Source: Megascapheus bottae
Taxonomy: Eukaryota > Chordata > Mammalia > Rodentia > Geomyidae
Length of the DNA stretch: 64,000 nt
NCBI GenBank assembly: GCA_024803745.1
Contig: JANJXV010000013.1
Location: forward strand, 13,699,501-13,763,500
Reading direction: 5' to 3'
This document shows positions 1-11,402 of this stretch, piece by piece (position 1 is the stretch's first letter; every line of letters begins with the position of its first letter). The notes beneath the pieces were generated by a model. It had not been told where the DNA came from. It saw only the letters and a program-made list of their open reading frames with translations, and made no database searches. A program made the position numbers and the translations under genes.

Positions 1-26
1 CAAGCATGAGGCATGGGCACCCAGCT
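1..26 (-). repeat. B-type SINE, left-arm end cut by window edge
   Basis: CAAGCATGAGGCATGGGCAC is the reverse complement of the B1-like 5' end (gtgcc..tggctcatgcctg), so the window opens inside a minus-strand copy. Confidence 0.6.
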
Positions 27-153
27 TAAAACTAGTTTTATAAAATTAATGCAATAGGATAAGACTTAAGAGGAGCTTATTATAAAATAATTCTTATCTA
101 TAATACCAGCAGCAAACAATAAAATAAACTGCATCAAAAATCTAAACTTTTAG

Positions 154-342
154 GGCTGGGAGTTTGGCCTAGTAATAGAATGCTTGCCCTAGCATGCACA
201 AAGACCTGGGTTCGATTCCTCAGTACCACGTACATATAAAAAGCCAGAAATGGTGCTATGGCTCAGGTGGTAGAGCTCTAGCTTTGAGAAAGCCCATGGA
301 TGGTGCTCAGGCCCTGAGTTCAAGACCCAGGATTGGCAAAAA
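154..342 (+). repeat. T-type SINE with 18-bp TSD
   Basis: Full dimeric copy. Left arm: GGGCTGGGAGTTTGGCC, then the B-box-like GGTTCGATTCC. Right arm ends in a CAAGACCCAGGATTGGC-like motif plus A-tail. TSD AAAAATCTAAACTTTTAG at 136-153 and 343-360 is perfect, indicating a fairly recent insertion. Confidence 0.93.
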
Positions 343-360
343 AAAAATCTAAACTTTTAG

Positions 361-558
361 CCAATTTCCAGTGGCTCACATCTGTAATCTTAACTAGTAA
401 AAAGGCTAAGATCTGTGGATCACAGTTCAAAGCTAGTTCAGACAATAAATCCAAGAGACTCCATTTAATTAGCAAGAAACCACAAGTGGAGGTATGGTTT
501 AAATGATAGCCAACTTTGAGGGCGGGGGGAAAGCCTGAATTCAGGCACAAAAAAATTA
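361..558 (+). repeat. B-type SINE, diverged
   Basis: B1-like left arm (GTGGCTCACATCTGTAATCT) followed by a worn right arm. It abuts the right TSD of the preceding SINE. Confidence 0.7.
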
Positions 559-679
559 AATATTTTATCAAAAAGAAAGTAAAGCATTTCACAGAATGGG
601 AGAAAAATATTTAAAATTACTTTTTCTTGTAAGATCCAGATTATAAAAAGAACTCTTACCATTTTACAGCAAAATGACA

Positions 680-1800
680 ACCTCATTTCAAAAATAAAAT
701 GAGTCAAGGACTTGAATAGACTTTTTCTTAAAGAAAATATGTAAATGTCCAATAAGCACAAGAAAAGGTGCTCAACTTCATTAATAAGTAGATAAATACA
801 AATCAGACCCTGAATTCAAACCCAGAATCTCCAAGAGAAACTGAGACAGAGAAATAAATAAAAACAATAGTAAGATACTATCTCCTGTCCACTAAAACTT
901 TCATAATTAAAATTTTAAAAATGTAAACGTTGATACAGGTATGAGAAGTAGGAGTCTTCATTCATCGCAAACTGTGGAAAATATTTTGACATGTTCCTAA
1001 GTAACACATAAAGTTACCATATAACCTAGTAATTTTACTCCTATGCGTATTCCCAGTTGTCAAAGCTAACATAAAGGTGGAGGCAAATGTCTAAAGCAAA
1101 ACAAAAAGAAAAGATTTGGAGTAGTATAAAAAAAATTAGGATTATAGTCAAGGTATGTGTACACACAGTGAGATAGCCACTGGAATATCCAGAAAATAAA
1201 GGAGATGTTGGTGGTTTTGTTAGGACAAGGAAATCTAGCAAGTCATTTTGAGAGAAAGTTCACTGGACTTCCTGTGCTTGGAGCTGGAGCGTTCTTATTG
1301 GTGGGCAGCAGCTGTCACTACGAATGTAGCTGGGTGCCAGTTTTGTCTGTTGCTAGGAAAAAATATTGACCGGAGAGATATGGTAGACTGTTAACTGACT
1401 TGTCCTAGCAGAGGAGTTCTTGGAACTATCATTGGGACCTGAGTGCTCTTTTCCCCATGACCTATGTGCTCTGTTCTGGTTGTGTTTGTATGACATGAAT
1501 GTTTTCATTTGTGTACCTAGTTTCCACACAGGTGGTCAAACAAAAACCTGTATACTGAATGTTCATAGCATTATTCATAATAGCCAAAAGATGGAAAAGG
1601 AACGTCCCATCTAGTGATGAATGAACAAACCATTATATTCACACAATGGAATATTATTCAGACATAAAAAGGAATGAAGCATGATTATATTGCTAACCGT
1701 TGAAAATGTTATGCTAAATAACAGAAGCCAGGCACAAGACTATACATGATTCCATTTCTATGAAACATCCAGAATAGAGACTGAAAGCAGATTAGAGCTT
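680..1800 (+). mobile_element. Old L1 (L1M-like) ORF2 fragments, sense
   Basis: The block holds several worn stretches typical of the L1 ORF2 end: around 710-800 (ACTTGAATAGAC then CCAATAAGCACAAGAAAAG), 890-1040, and 1555-1770 (AATAGCCAAAAGATGG, ACAATGGAATATTATTCAG). No long frame survives. The part near 1260-1420 could not be assigned. Confidence 0.8.
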
Positions 1801-1860
1801 GTCGGGTAATGGAGAAAAGAATAAAGAGTGACTGCTTAATACATAGAGGGGTTTGGTTTC

Positions 1861-2128
1861 TTTTGTCCATCATGGAGTTTGTACTCAGGGCGCCATTCTT
1901 GCTCAGCAGACACTCTCACTTGAGCTGTACTTCCATCCCTGGATGGCTACTCTCCAACTTATGTTTCTGAAATAGCTGGAATGACAGGAATGAACATAAG
2001 GCCAACTTTTCATGATTAAAATGGATGTCTCACTAATTTTTTGCCTAGTCTAACCTCAAACTACAGTCCTCCCAATTTCTACCTCCTGAGTAACTGGGAT
2101 TATTGGCATCAGCCACACTGCTTAGCTT
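1861..2128 (-). repeat. B-type SINE, diverged, antisense
   Basis: Contains the antisense landmarks CATGGAGTTTGTACTCAGGG, an interrupted central part and CCTCCTGAGTAACTGGGATT near the 3' edge. Confidence 0.6.
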
Positions 2129-2309
2129 AGGAGTTGTTTTAAAAGAGGATGATGTATGTGGTGATGATCATATAGTATATGGAAGTGTTTAGAGGACATT
2201 GAATTGTACACTTAAATTACTTAAATTGTCACTTATGTGTTAGGTAACTGTTGTCTCCATGGTTTGCTGTGTGTGTATATGTGTGTGTGTACCCACACAC
2301 GTGTGCGTG

Positions 2310-2402
2310 TGCATGCACACACCAGAGCTTGAACTCAGGGTTTTGCACTCTCACCCAATGGTGCTCTACCACTTCAGTCATACCCCCACTCCAGCTTTTC
2401 CC
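2310..2402 (-). repeat. SINE right-arm fragment after a TG/CA-rich tract
   Basis: AGAGCTTGAACTCAGGG to ACTTCAGTCATACCCCCACT is the antisense right arm; it is preceded by an alternating TGTG/CACA tract (about 2262-2320). Confidence 0.6.
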
Positions 2403-2429
2403 AACTTAGAGATAAAATCTTTCAAGCCA

Positions 2430-2655
2430 GGCAAGGTGGCTCACACCTGTAATCCTAGCTAGTCAGAAGGCTGAGATCTGAGGATCGCTGTTCAAAGCCA
2501 GCTTGGGCACTAAAGAACGTGAAACTCATCTCCAATTAACCAGTAGAAAACTGGAAGTGGTGCCGTGTCTCAAGGGATAAGGTAGTAGCCTTGAGCTGAA
2601 GAGCTCAGGGACAATGCCCAGGCCCAGAGTTCAAGCGCCGTCACACACACACCCA
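2430..2655 (+). repeat. B-type SINE
   Basis: CCAGGCAAGGTGGCTCACAC through GAGATCTGAGGATC, the central CATCTCCAATTAACC link and a right arm ending GAGTTCAAGCGCCG plus CA-rich tail. Confidence 0.85.
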
Positions 2656-2677
2656 CACTCTTTCAGACTTTTCAACG

Positions 2678-2900
2678 TGGTTGGCTTCAAATTTGTTCCT
2701 CCAGGTCTCAGCCTTCTGAGTAGCTAGAATTACATGCCTGAGCCACTGTGGCCTTACTGGTTTGTTTGTTGGAGTGGGTTTGGGGTTTTGTTTTGTTGGT
2801 TTGTTTTTATAAGGTTTTCTTGTGTGGTATAGGCTAGCCTGGAGCATGGGAGCTTTCTGCTCTGCCTTAGCCTCCAGAATGTACCCTGTGCCTGCCTTGC
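2678..2900 (-). repeat. B1-like left-arm fragments, antisense
   Basis: CTCAGCCTTCTGAGTAGC and a second partial arm with AGGCTAGCCTGGAGCATGG. Boundaries are rough. Confidence 0.5.
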
Positions 2901-3055
2901 CTCAGTTTGTGTGTTATTTTTTTTTAATTGGCACACACCAGTAGTATAGTTTTTATTGTGTACAATGTATTTTGATTGAGTTCACCTCCTCTGTCATTTT
3001 CCTTAACTTCCCTTCTTTATCAAACAGTATTTGCTGTGTTTTACTGTGCTCTTAT

Positions 3056-3060
<5 letters not shown>

Positions 3061-3093
<33 letters not shown>
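3061..3093 (+). repeat. (TG)n microsatellite
   Basis: About 16 uninterrupted TG units. Confidence 0.95.
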
Positions 3094-3097
<4 letters not shown>

Positions 3098-3350
3098 TGA
3101 TCCTTCTCACTCTTTAGCCTTTATTTTCTTCCTCTTCCCTCCCACCAACCCCCCCCACGCCCCAGTCTCCCTTTTCACTCATGTCCCATTATCATCAGTT
3201 TAATTCTGTATTCCACAAATGAGCAAGCATGCAATATTTGTTTTTATGAGCTTTGTTTATTTCCATGGATTGACAATTTTATTACTGTAGATACTGTTTT
3301 CAACAGTTATTGCTACTATATCTGTTTTCTGTTCTGCTGACTTTTTTTCT

Positions 3351-3572
3351 TAGGGGTGGTAGTGGGGCTTGAACTCAGGACCTAGGTGATACGCTTGAGC
3401 TTTTGTCCTCAAGACTAGCTTGAAGCACAGCTCTACTTCCTGCTCTTTTAGTAGTTTATTGGAGATAAGAGTCTCACAGACTTTCCTTCCCAAGATGACT
3501 TCAAACCTTAATCCTTAGACCTCAGTCTCCAGATACCAACAGTTGTACAGGTGTGACCTGCTGGCATCCAGC
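3351..3572 (-). repeat. B-type SINE
   Basis: GGGGCTTGAACTCAGGACC at the right-arm end, ATTGGAGATAAGAGTCTCAC in the middle link. Confidence 0.75.
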
Positions 3573-3599
3573 TATTCTATTCTGCTTAATATTATTTGA

Positions 3600-4090
3600 A
3601 GCGATGCATTGATGTGAGACATTTAATTCTAGTTACTTAGGAGGCTAAGATCGGAGGATCAAGGTTCAAAGCCAGCCCAGGCAGAAAAGACCATGAGATT
3701 CTTATCTCCAGTTAGTTAATCACAAAAAGAAAAGCCGGGCCAGGATTTAGGCCTAGTGGTAGAGTGCTTGCCTAGCATGCACGAAAACCTAGGTTCGATT
3801 CCTAAGTACCACATACAAAGAAAAAAGCCGGAAGTGGTGCTGAGGCTCAAGTGGTAGAGCTCTAGCCTTGAGAAAGTCCAAGGACAGTGCTCAGGCCCTG
3901 AGCTCAAGCCCAGGACTGGCAAAAAAAAAAAAAAAAAAGAAAGAAAAAAGAAAAAAAAGAAAAGCCAGAAGTGGAGTTGTGGCTCAAGTGATAGAGTGAT
4001 AGAGTGCTAACCCTGAACAACAACAAAAAAGCCTAAGGAGCATGCCTAATCCCTGAGTTCAAGCTCCTGGACCAACACACACACACACAA
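3600..4090 (+). repeat. B-type SINE interrupted by a T-type SINE
   Basis: Left arm and link at 3600-3736, right arm resumes at 3954 (GCCAGAAGTGGAGTTGTGGC) and ends in a CA-rich tail. The gap holds the T-type copy below. Confidence 0.85.
3737..3953 (+). repeat. T-type SINE nested in a B-type SINE, TSD 13 bp
   Basis: Full-length copy with long A-rich tail; AAAAAGAAAAGCC at 3724-3736 and 3954-3966 is the duplicated target inside the host SINE. This gives relative ages: B-type host first, T-type second. Confidence 0.92.
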
Positions 4091-4118
4091 TTATTTGAAT
4101 ATATTTGGTCTATTTAAT

Positions 4119-4312
4119 TTTTTTTTTGCCAGTCCTGGTGCTTGAACTTAGAGCCTGGGCACTATTCTTGAACTTTCTCAAGGCTAGATCTCTGCCATTT
4201 GAACCACAGCTCTGCTTCCAGCTTTCTTCTATGTATATAGTACCGAGAAATCGAACCCAGAACTTCATGCATGCTAGGCAAGCACTCTACCACTAGGCCA
4301 AACTCGCAGCCT
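4119..4312 (-). repeat. T-type SINE
   Basis: TTGCCAGTCCTGGTGCTTG to GGCCAAACTCGCAGCC; near full length. Confidence 0.88.
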
Positions 4313-4361
4313 AGTCTGGGTAATTTTTAATTTGATGTCTGTATACATGTTACTAATTATA

Positions 4362-4403
4362 TATAGATATAGATATAGATAGATAGATGTATATATATAT
4401 ATC
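4362..4403 (+). repeat. AT-rich simple repeat (ATAG/TATA)
   Basis: Runs of ATAGAT followed by TATATATAT. Confidence 0.8.
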
Positions 4404-4514
4404 ATACCTCCTTTATCATTCCTTGAAATGTTCGATATTTCTCTATTTTTTAATATCAGAGAGGGCTGTTCTAAATGTATAAATAAATAAGAATGCTTAA
4501 AACTCTCCATGGAT

Positions 4515-4721
4515 GGGCCAAGAGTTTGGCCTAGTGGTAGAGTGCTTGCCTAGTATACATGAAGACTCGGGTTCAAGTCCTCAGTACCACATGCATAGAA
4601 AAGCGGGATGTGGTGCTGTGGCTCATGTGGTAGAGCACTAGCTTTGAGGAAAGCCCAAGGACAGTTCTCAGACTCTTGAGTTCATGCCCCAGGACTGGCA
4701 AAAAAAAAAAAAAAAAAACAA
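4515..4721 (+). repeat. T-type SINE, TSD 10 bp
   Basis: Flanked by CTCCATGGAT at 4505-4514 and 4722-4731; ends in a long A tail. Confidence 0.9.
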
Positions 4722-5275
4722 CTCCATGGATACTGTACTGGTACTTCTTACCCCAAACAGGATCTCTGAGTCTCACTTCTTAATATTTTTACTGTATTTT
4801 ATTTCTGACTATTCTTTTAAGAATATATACTAATTTATAATTCTGCCAGTAATGGTTGAGGAGATTGGAGATTGTTTATTGAGTGTCTAACTCTACCCTA
4901 GGCTTGTGCCTAGATCCTTTCTTTAGATTATTTCATGTAAGTCTTACACCTTATCTGTTCATAGAAGGTAATGGGAAGATGAGCAGAGATCAGAACTAAA
5001 GTGCTTTTGTCTCCAGGTTATGTCTTATTTTCCCCTTCACTTAGCAATTTTAAGTTTTACCTGTATCATTTGCTGCTTATTAGAGTGCTTCATAATTACC
5101 CAAGTATCATCTGTTAGCTATTCTTAATTTACTAGTACATAACAAGTTGAATCTTTTGTCCATTCACATTAGTATATTTTAAATTAAACATTCCTGTTCT
5201 TTTACAGACAGAGGCATTATACATCCAAGGATTTTTTTCGTTAAGTTTGAACTTTTGTTTACTTCTCTCTTCTAG
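4722..5275 (+). other. Intron sequence upstream of exon A, possible old MIR
   Basis: No gene. The part around 4870-5030 (TATTGAGTGTCTAACTC, then TTATTTCATGTAAGTCTTAC) resembles a worn MIR SINE. The last 60 nt are a pyrimidine-rich splice-acceptor tract. Confidence 0.4.
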
Positions 5276-5398
5276 GCTCTTGATGGAAATGTATATGATC
5301 ACCTCAAAGATTATTTAATAGTCTTCAGTCGAACTGAGCTGGAAACTTGCCAAGCTGTACAAAACACATTTCAGTTTTTATTAGAAAACTCCAGCAAG
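5276..5398 (+). CDS. FCHSD2: FCHSD2 exon A (end of F-BAR domain)
   Basis: This is the first coding exon in the window: 123 nt, 41 codons, phase 0 at both ends. A pyrimidine-rich tract and TCTAG precede it, and the donor is gtaaga. It begins ALDGNVYDHL and ends LLENSSK. The segment belongs to the distal helices of the F-BAR membrane-binding dimer, about residues 236-276 by comparison with human FCHSD2 as I remember it. The sequence is helical and intact. The surrounding introns are full of SINEs, but none lies within 400 nt of either splice site except an old B1-like fragment that starts about 175 nt downstream. Confidence 0.95.
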
Positions 5399-5574
5399 GT
5401 AAGATTTCTTCACAGTGGGTGCAATTAACCATCTTGGAATCTAAAGTGTTTTTGCACACATTTCAAATTGAAGAGATCAGTAATATTAGAAGAATACTTT
5501 AAAGGACAGTTTTTTGGAAGCCACTTCTGTTTTGGGTTGGGCTTTTGTTTTTATGTGTTTTTTTTGTTGTTGTT

Positions 5575-5790
5575 GAGAGAGTTGTTTTGGTTATACCAGG
5601 GTTGAATCCAGAGCCTTGATTATGGTAGACAGGTGCTCTGCTCTACATTCCTTCTGGGGTTTTTTTTTTTTTTTTTTTTTAGCTCTTGCTAACTTCTCCC
5701 AAGCTGGTCTCTGACTTTCAGTCTCTTGGTTCCATATCTTCAATAGCTGGAATTACACCTGTGTGCGTATAATGCTAAACATTCTTCATA
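5575..5790 (-). repeat. Old B1/ID-like SINE, antisense
   Basis: ACCAGGGTTGAATCCAGAGCC, a T-run, then CTAACTTCTCCCAAGCTGGT and TAGCTGGAATTACACC. Confidence 0.55.
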
Positions 5791-6307
5791 AAAGTTGGTA
5801 AAATTGGGAGAAGCAGGTGGTAATGTGACTGGCCAGTTGAAAACATCAGTTCATTGCCATATGCATTGCCTTTGAGAAGAATGGTTGTAGAATTTTGTCT
5901 TCCACTCAAATGTTGAACCTTCTCAACTCAGTCATTTGACAGAACAACAGGTCATATGTCAATGCAAAGAAAAATAAAGGAACACAAAGGAGAAACTGAT
6001 AACTGTCTTAAAACTAAATACTAGCATATCTTTTTTATATATAAATTAAATACTTTCCTATATCCCATTATTCATTCATGTTGGTCTTTTGTTTACAAGT
6101 GTTTATAAGGGTGTAGGAAAGGGTAGAGGAAACTTTCTTTCTGCCAGAATCCATTTATAACATCATTTGAAAGTCATGTAAAATTATTAACACAGGCAGA
6201 CAACTGTGGGCAAATGACAAGAAGTGTAGTGGCCCCAGATATTACCTATCTCTGTGAGAAAGGAAATAAAATATATTTTCTTCAGGATCTGATAGATTAC
6301 ATTTTGT

Positions 6308-6490
6308 TTTGGCCGGTCCTGGGGCTTGACCTCGGCCTGGGCGCTATCCCTGAGCGCTTTCAACTCACCCTACCCCTACCCTTTGAGCCACAGCACCTCT
6401 TCCCATCTTCTAGTGATCAATTGGAGATAAGACTCAGATCTCAGCCTCCTGAGTAGCTAGGATTACAGAAGTGAGCCATTGTGCCCTGCT
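6308..6490 (-). repeat. B-type SINE
   Basis: TGGGGCTTGACCTCGGCC to CCTGAGTAGCTAGGATTACA; a 23-nt piece of the central link is missing. Confidence 0.8.
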
Positions 6491-6737
6491 AGATTATAAT
6501 TTTTTAACCATAGTAAAACTATAATTGAAATAAATTGTTCCTGTGATTACTAAATGCTATTTTCTTTCTGACAAATATGTAGTAAATGCTTTCTGCATTT
6601 TGTAATTGCTACTTTAAAAGATCTAGTTCAATTGTCTTTTTTGGCTTAGAGTGGAAGAACTTATTCTTTTAGAAACTGTTTAGAGTACTTATCATCACAA
6701 GACTATCCAAAGACAGGGACGAAAAGGGATGCATATT

Positions 6738-6958
6738 TTTTTTCTTTTTGGTGCCAGTTTTGGTGCTTGAACTCAGGACCTGAGCAGTCCCTGAGCTTCT
6801 TTTGCTCAAGGCTAACACTCTGCCACTTGAGCCAGAGTGGGGTGGCTAATTGGATGTAAAAGTATAATGGACATCCCTGCCTTGGCTGGCTTCAAACTCA
6901 CAGTCCTCAGATCTTAGCCTCCTGAGAAGCTGGGATTACAAGTATGAGCTCCAGGCTT
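6738..6958 (-). repeat. B-type SINE
   Basis: GGTGCTTGAACTCAGGACC to GAGAAGCTGGGATTACAAG. Confidence 0.85.
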
Positions 6959-6959
6959 C

Positions 6960-7025
6960 ACATCCTTCCTTCCTTCCTTTCTTTCTTTATTTCTTTATTT
7001 CTTTATTTCTTTATTTATTTATTTT
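6960..7025 (+). repeat. Pyrimidine microsatellite (TTCC/TTTC/TTTA)n
   Basis: The unit changes stepwise from TTCC to TTTC to TTTA, as expected from tail decay of the adjoining SINE. Confidence 0.9.
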
Positions 7026-7242
7026 TGTGGGTCATGGGGCTTGAAGTTAGCCTGGGTGGCTGTCCCTGAGCTCTTCAACTCAAGGCTACCACCATACCCT
7101 TGAGCCAAGCCCCACTTCCTGTTTACTAGAAGTTAATTGGAGATAAGAGTCTCTGGTCCTTTTGTGCCTGGGCTGGATTTGAATCTTGATCTCAGCCTCC
7201 AGAGTGGTTACGATTACAGGCGTGAACCACCATGCCCACCTC
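7026..7242 (-). repeat. B-type SINE
   Basis: GTGGGTCATGGGGCTTGAAG to GGCGTGAACCACCATGCCC. Confidence 0.85.
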
Positions 7243-7356
7243 AGATTTTTTATCGCAAAAGCATCTTTCTGTAGTACCTGAGCTCCTAATTCTATTTTGA
7301 GAAAAATATTAAAAATGCTAAGTTGAAAAAGACATAAAAACACTATTAGACTTATG

Positions 7357-7577
7357 CTTTTTTTTGGGGGGGGGAGGCCGGGAGTGCAGTCCTGGGCTTA
7401 AACTCAGGGCCTGAGCACTGTCCTTGGATTTTCTCAAGACCAGAACTGTACCACTTGAGCCTCCGTACTACTTCCAGCTTTTTTTTTTTTTTTAATGTAT
7501 GTGGTACCGAGGAATCGAACCCCAGTCTTCGTGCATGCTAGGCAAGCACTCTACCACTAGGCCAAACTCTTGGCCCC
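7357..7577 (-). repeat. T-type SINE
   Basis: Full-length antisense copy; TAGACTTATG (7347-7356) and TAGACTCATG (7578-7587) form a TSD with one difference. Confidence 0.88.
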
Positions 7578-7859
7578 TAGACTCATGTTTTTTAATGTCT
7601 TACTTGTATCTTACTTTCCCATGCTTTTACTACCAGAACACAATAGTAGATTTAGAAGAATAAGCCTAGAAAGGATGAATGGATAGTAAGATTTCTGAAA
7701 GGAAAGTGTTATCCACAGAATAATGGTCATTGGTAAATAGGTGTTTATTTTAATGTATATATATTTGATATTTTTCATAAGTGAATATTGGACAAAAAGC
7801 CTACAAAATCATGTTAACTTTACTCCTTTTATGATTGATTTTTTTAAATTCCTTGACAA

Positions 7860-8097
7860 TTTTTTTTTCAGTCACTCATGGGGCTTGAACCAGGGCCTGA
7901 GGTGCTGTCCCTGAGCTCTTTTGCTCAAGGCTAGCACTCTTACACTTTGAGCCACATCTCCCTGTGCCTTTGATTTTCTGGTGATTAATTGGAGATACGA
8001 ATTTTATGAATTTGCCCCTGCTGACTTTGAGTGTTGATCCTTAGATCTCAGCCTCCTGAGTAGCTAGGATTACAAGTAGGAGCCACCAGCACCTGGA
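7860..8097 (-). repeat. B-type SINE
   Basis: CATGGGGCTTGAACCAGGGCC to AGTAGGAGCCACCAGCACC. Confidence 0.85.
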
Positions 8098-10384
8098 CCT
8101 TGAGCAAAATTTTTATGTTCATTGGACAATTCATGTTTTTTGGTGACTTGGGAAAAGTTTTTTTATATATTCAGTAACTTATATTTTATTACACAGTTGT
8201 TTATTTCAACTGTGTTCAATTTAATGATTTAAATATTTTATAAGCTTGTTTACTTGTATGGTTATAATACTGTTTATGCTTCATTTTTGTTTATGCTTTA
8301 TTTTGGTCAGACATACCAATCCATTTTCCCAGTTTTGTTGGAGCCAACTTTGTTCTGCTTCTCAGCGTTCTATTTCTTTAATTTTTGCTTTCATCTACAG
8401 TTTTTCTTTCAATATCTTAATGTTACTTTTATTTCTCTATACATATTTTTCAATGTAGATAGTCTATTTTCAGTTTTTCTTGTTTTCTAGTAAATCCATT
8501 TGAGTTTGAACTATTTCTTTTTCTACCGTAACTGCAGTCTGTGACATGAAGGGCTTTTGCTATTATTTCTACATTTTCCCTCTCAATAGGCTACAAATTA
8601 TTTAGAAGTGAGTTTTCAACAACAGCAGCAAAATGAGTTTTGCAGTTTATATTTGTATTCAATGGGCATATAGGCAGGTTGACATTTTTTTACTTCTATA
8701 GAAGCTAGATTTTATCTTATTGGAAAATAATTTGATTAGCCCCTGGAAAAATTCTTTGAAATTTCTTTTCTCAAGAAAAAGTTACATTTTATATACCATC
8801 CTTTTTTAAAGTTTTTTTTACCCTCCTTATTTTTAAAGTACATAGTCATATCTGATAGCTAATATCATCCATGCACTTAATTTCTTTGGAAGTTTTAGTG
8901 CCATTTACACCCTGAATCTCATGAGGTTGGCATTATCATGCTGTTTTTATGGGATGGAATACAGCCTTGGTGGGATTTGCCAGAGGTAACACACTCACAC
9001 ATAGCATTTTCCATTCTGTGGATCTTGCCCACTGTATTATGTTATGTTAGCGCCTTAGCTCTTTTTAATTGAAAATGAATTAAGAATTTATGAGCTACTT
9101 TGGACACATAAGGAGATAAACTTCCATTTTCTGTATTCACTCACTAGTCTCTTACTCCCCAGAGACAGGATATAATGGAGATGCTTACATTTATATTGAA
9201 AGTGGTAGGAATAAAAATTTAATACAAATACATAACTTAAGGATGTGCTCTTTTTGTTCCAAGTGAAAAGAACTTATACCTAACAGTTTTTATGTCATGG
9301 GATTTTCTCTTACCAAGATCTTATTTGGCTGCTCTTGTTAACCTGCCAAAAAGAGTTCAGTGGTTGATAATTTGAGAGGTTTACAATTTTGTTTTTCATC
9401 CTACATCATTACTAATTTGTCTTTTGAGGTAAAAAATCTATTCTCCCACTTTATAAAATGTAACATTCCCAAAGATATACAGGATAATTTATACTGGTAG
9501 AACACATTGTAAATGTAAGCTGTTCTCTGTACCTTTCATCCCTTAAATGGAAACAGCTGGTCCTAGGAGCTGTTATTAAGTTTTAATTATTTATAAAGCT
9601 TGCTCCTCTTAATATTTTATGAAATACTTTGTATATGTAACTGAAGCAGATGTTGTCATAGATATTTTCACTAGGATAGTAACTCCAAAGAATAGTATAC
9701 CAGTCTTCATAGTGTGTTTATGTTATTAATTTCTGTCTGTATAAGCAAACTCCATAAAAATAATATAGCTTTTGTACCAATTCATTAAATAAGATGCCAT
9801 TCTGAATGTGTTTGGAAATTAAATTCTTTATTCTTACCATTTTTAGTACCTAAAAGACAAACCAAAAAATAAATTTAATAAAATGAAACAGAAAAGGCAT
9901 ATGGCAAAATTCAGTACTCTTTTTGTGACATTAGTAATAGAAGTTTACAGAACATGGTAACATTTGTGGGAAATCTGCATCTAGTAACCTTAAAAGTTGA
10001 CAGAGTGTGGTATGGGCATTAGAATAGATACACAGACCAATAAAGCAAAATTGGGAACTAGAAAATAAACCTAAACTACTATGAGCAATTGATTGTTAAC
10101 AGAGGTTTCTTGGGCCATTCAGTGAGAAAGGAATACTATCTTAAACCAAAAGTTCTGACTCACATGGATAACCTCTTATAAAAGAATAAAGTTGAATCAC
10201 TACCTTTTGCATAGTTTCTAGTGAATTATAATGTTCTGCAAATTAATAATGAATGAAGAGTTAGAAGGCAACATGATAGGACTTGGATTTCTGTACAATC
10301 AAATATTATTGATTTCTACTGCTACACAAGAATATAATGTAATGATCCATTTCTTCATACTGTTTGTTTTGCTGTTTTGTGTGT

Positions 10385-10570
10385 AGTAGGATATATATGC
10401 ATATATGCTCACATATGTGCATACATATATGTATATATATACAAGTAAATACATTTATATTAGTCTGCACAGAAAGCAACAAGTATATGTACATGTATAA
10501 TCTATGTTTATGTATGTATTGTATCCATGTATGTATTATATATGTAATACATACGCATATATACATGGAT
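10385..10570 (+). repeat. TATG/ATAC-rich low-complexity tract
   Basis: Alternating purine-pyrimidine runs (ATATATGCATATATGC and similar) make mutually inverted segments and spurious frames on both strands. Confidence 0.85.
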
Positions 10571-10616
10571 TTCTTTTCAGTTTGTCTTCATGACATGCTT
10601 TACCACAGTATTTTGA

Positions 10617-10850
10617 ACTGGTGCTAATGTCTCATGCCTGTAATCCTAGCTACCTAGGAAAGCTGAGATCTGAGGATTGTGGTTCAAAGCCGGCCCAGGC
10701 TGGAAATTCCCTGAGACATCTATCTCCAATTATTTACCAGAAAACTGAAAGTGACACAATAGCTCAAAGTGGTAGAGCACCAGCCTTAAGCAGAAAAAGC
10801 TCAGGAACAGCACCCAGCCACTGAGTTCAAGCCCCATGACTGACCCTCCT
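10617..10850 (+). repeat. B-type SINE
   Basis: TCTCATGCCTGTAATCCTAG to GTTCAAGCCCCATGACTGACC. Confidence 0.88.
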
Positions 10851-10885
10851 CCTTGAAAAAGACACTATTTTAGATACTACCTTTC

Positions 10886-11099
10886 TTTCTTTTCTTTTTT
10901 TTTTTTTTTGCCAGCCCCAGGGCTTGAACTCAGGGCCTGAGCACTGTCCTTGGGCTTTCTGAAGGCCTAGTACTTTACCACTTGAGCCACAGCACCACTT
11001 CTGGCTTTTTCTATGTATGTGGTACCAAGGAATTGAACCTAGGTCTTTGTGCATACTCGGCAAAAGCACTCTTACCACTGGCCAAACTCCAAGTCCTGC
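10886..11099 (-). repeat. T-type SINE, TSD 12 bp
   Basis: ATACTACCTTTC (10874-10885) and ATATTACCTTTC (11100-11111) flank a full antisense copy. Confidence 0.9.
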
Positions 11100-11402
11100 A
11101 TATTACCTTTCAAAAAGGTACCAAGAAGTGCTCTAAAAATAGGATTTTGTACTAGAAATAACATTATCTGACAATTTTCGAGTGGATGGGAATCTTCATA
11201 AAACACACTGAAGAGGCCCATAAAACTTAAAGGCTAGGAGAAACTATAAGAAATAACATACTTCTCCCTCTTCCTATTTTATGCCCTCTCCTCTTTCTTT
11301 TCTCTCTCCTCCTATTTTTCTTTCTTAATTGCCCCCACTTCCTGGATCAAAGGAAGGTAGATTTTATGTGATGGATGTATTTTTTTTCTCTGAAAATGTT
11401 AT

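Noticed and set aside
164..236. tRNA-like genes suggested by A-box and B-box motifs
   Set aside because: These motifs occur in the left arms of dozens of SINE copies; none folds as an intact tRNA and all continue into the SINE right arm.
8246..8490. Two overlapping 70-78-codon frames rich in Phe and Leu
   Set aside because: Composition follows from T-rich DNA; no conserved motif or splice context.
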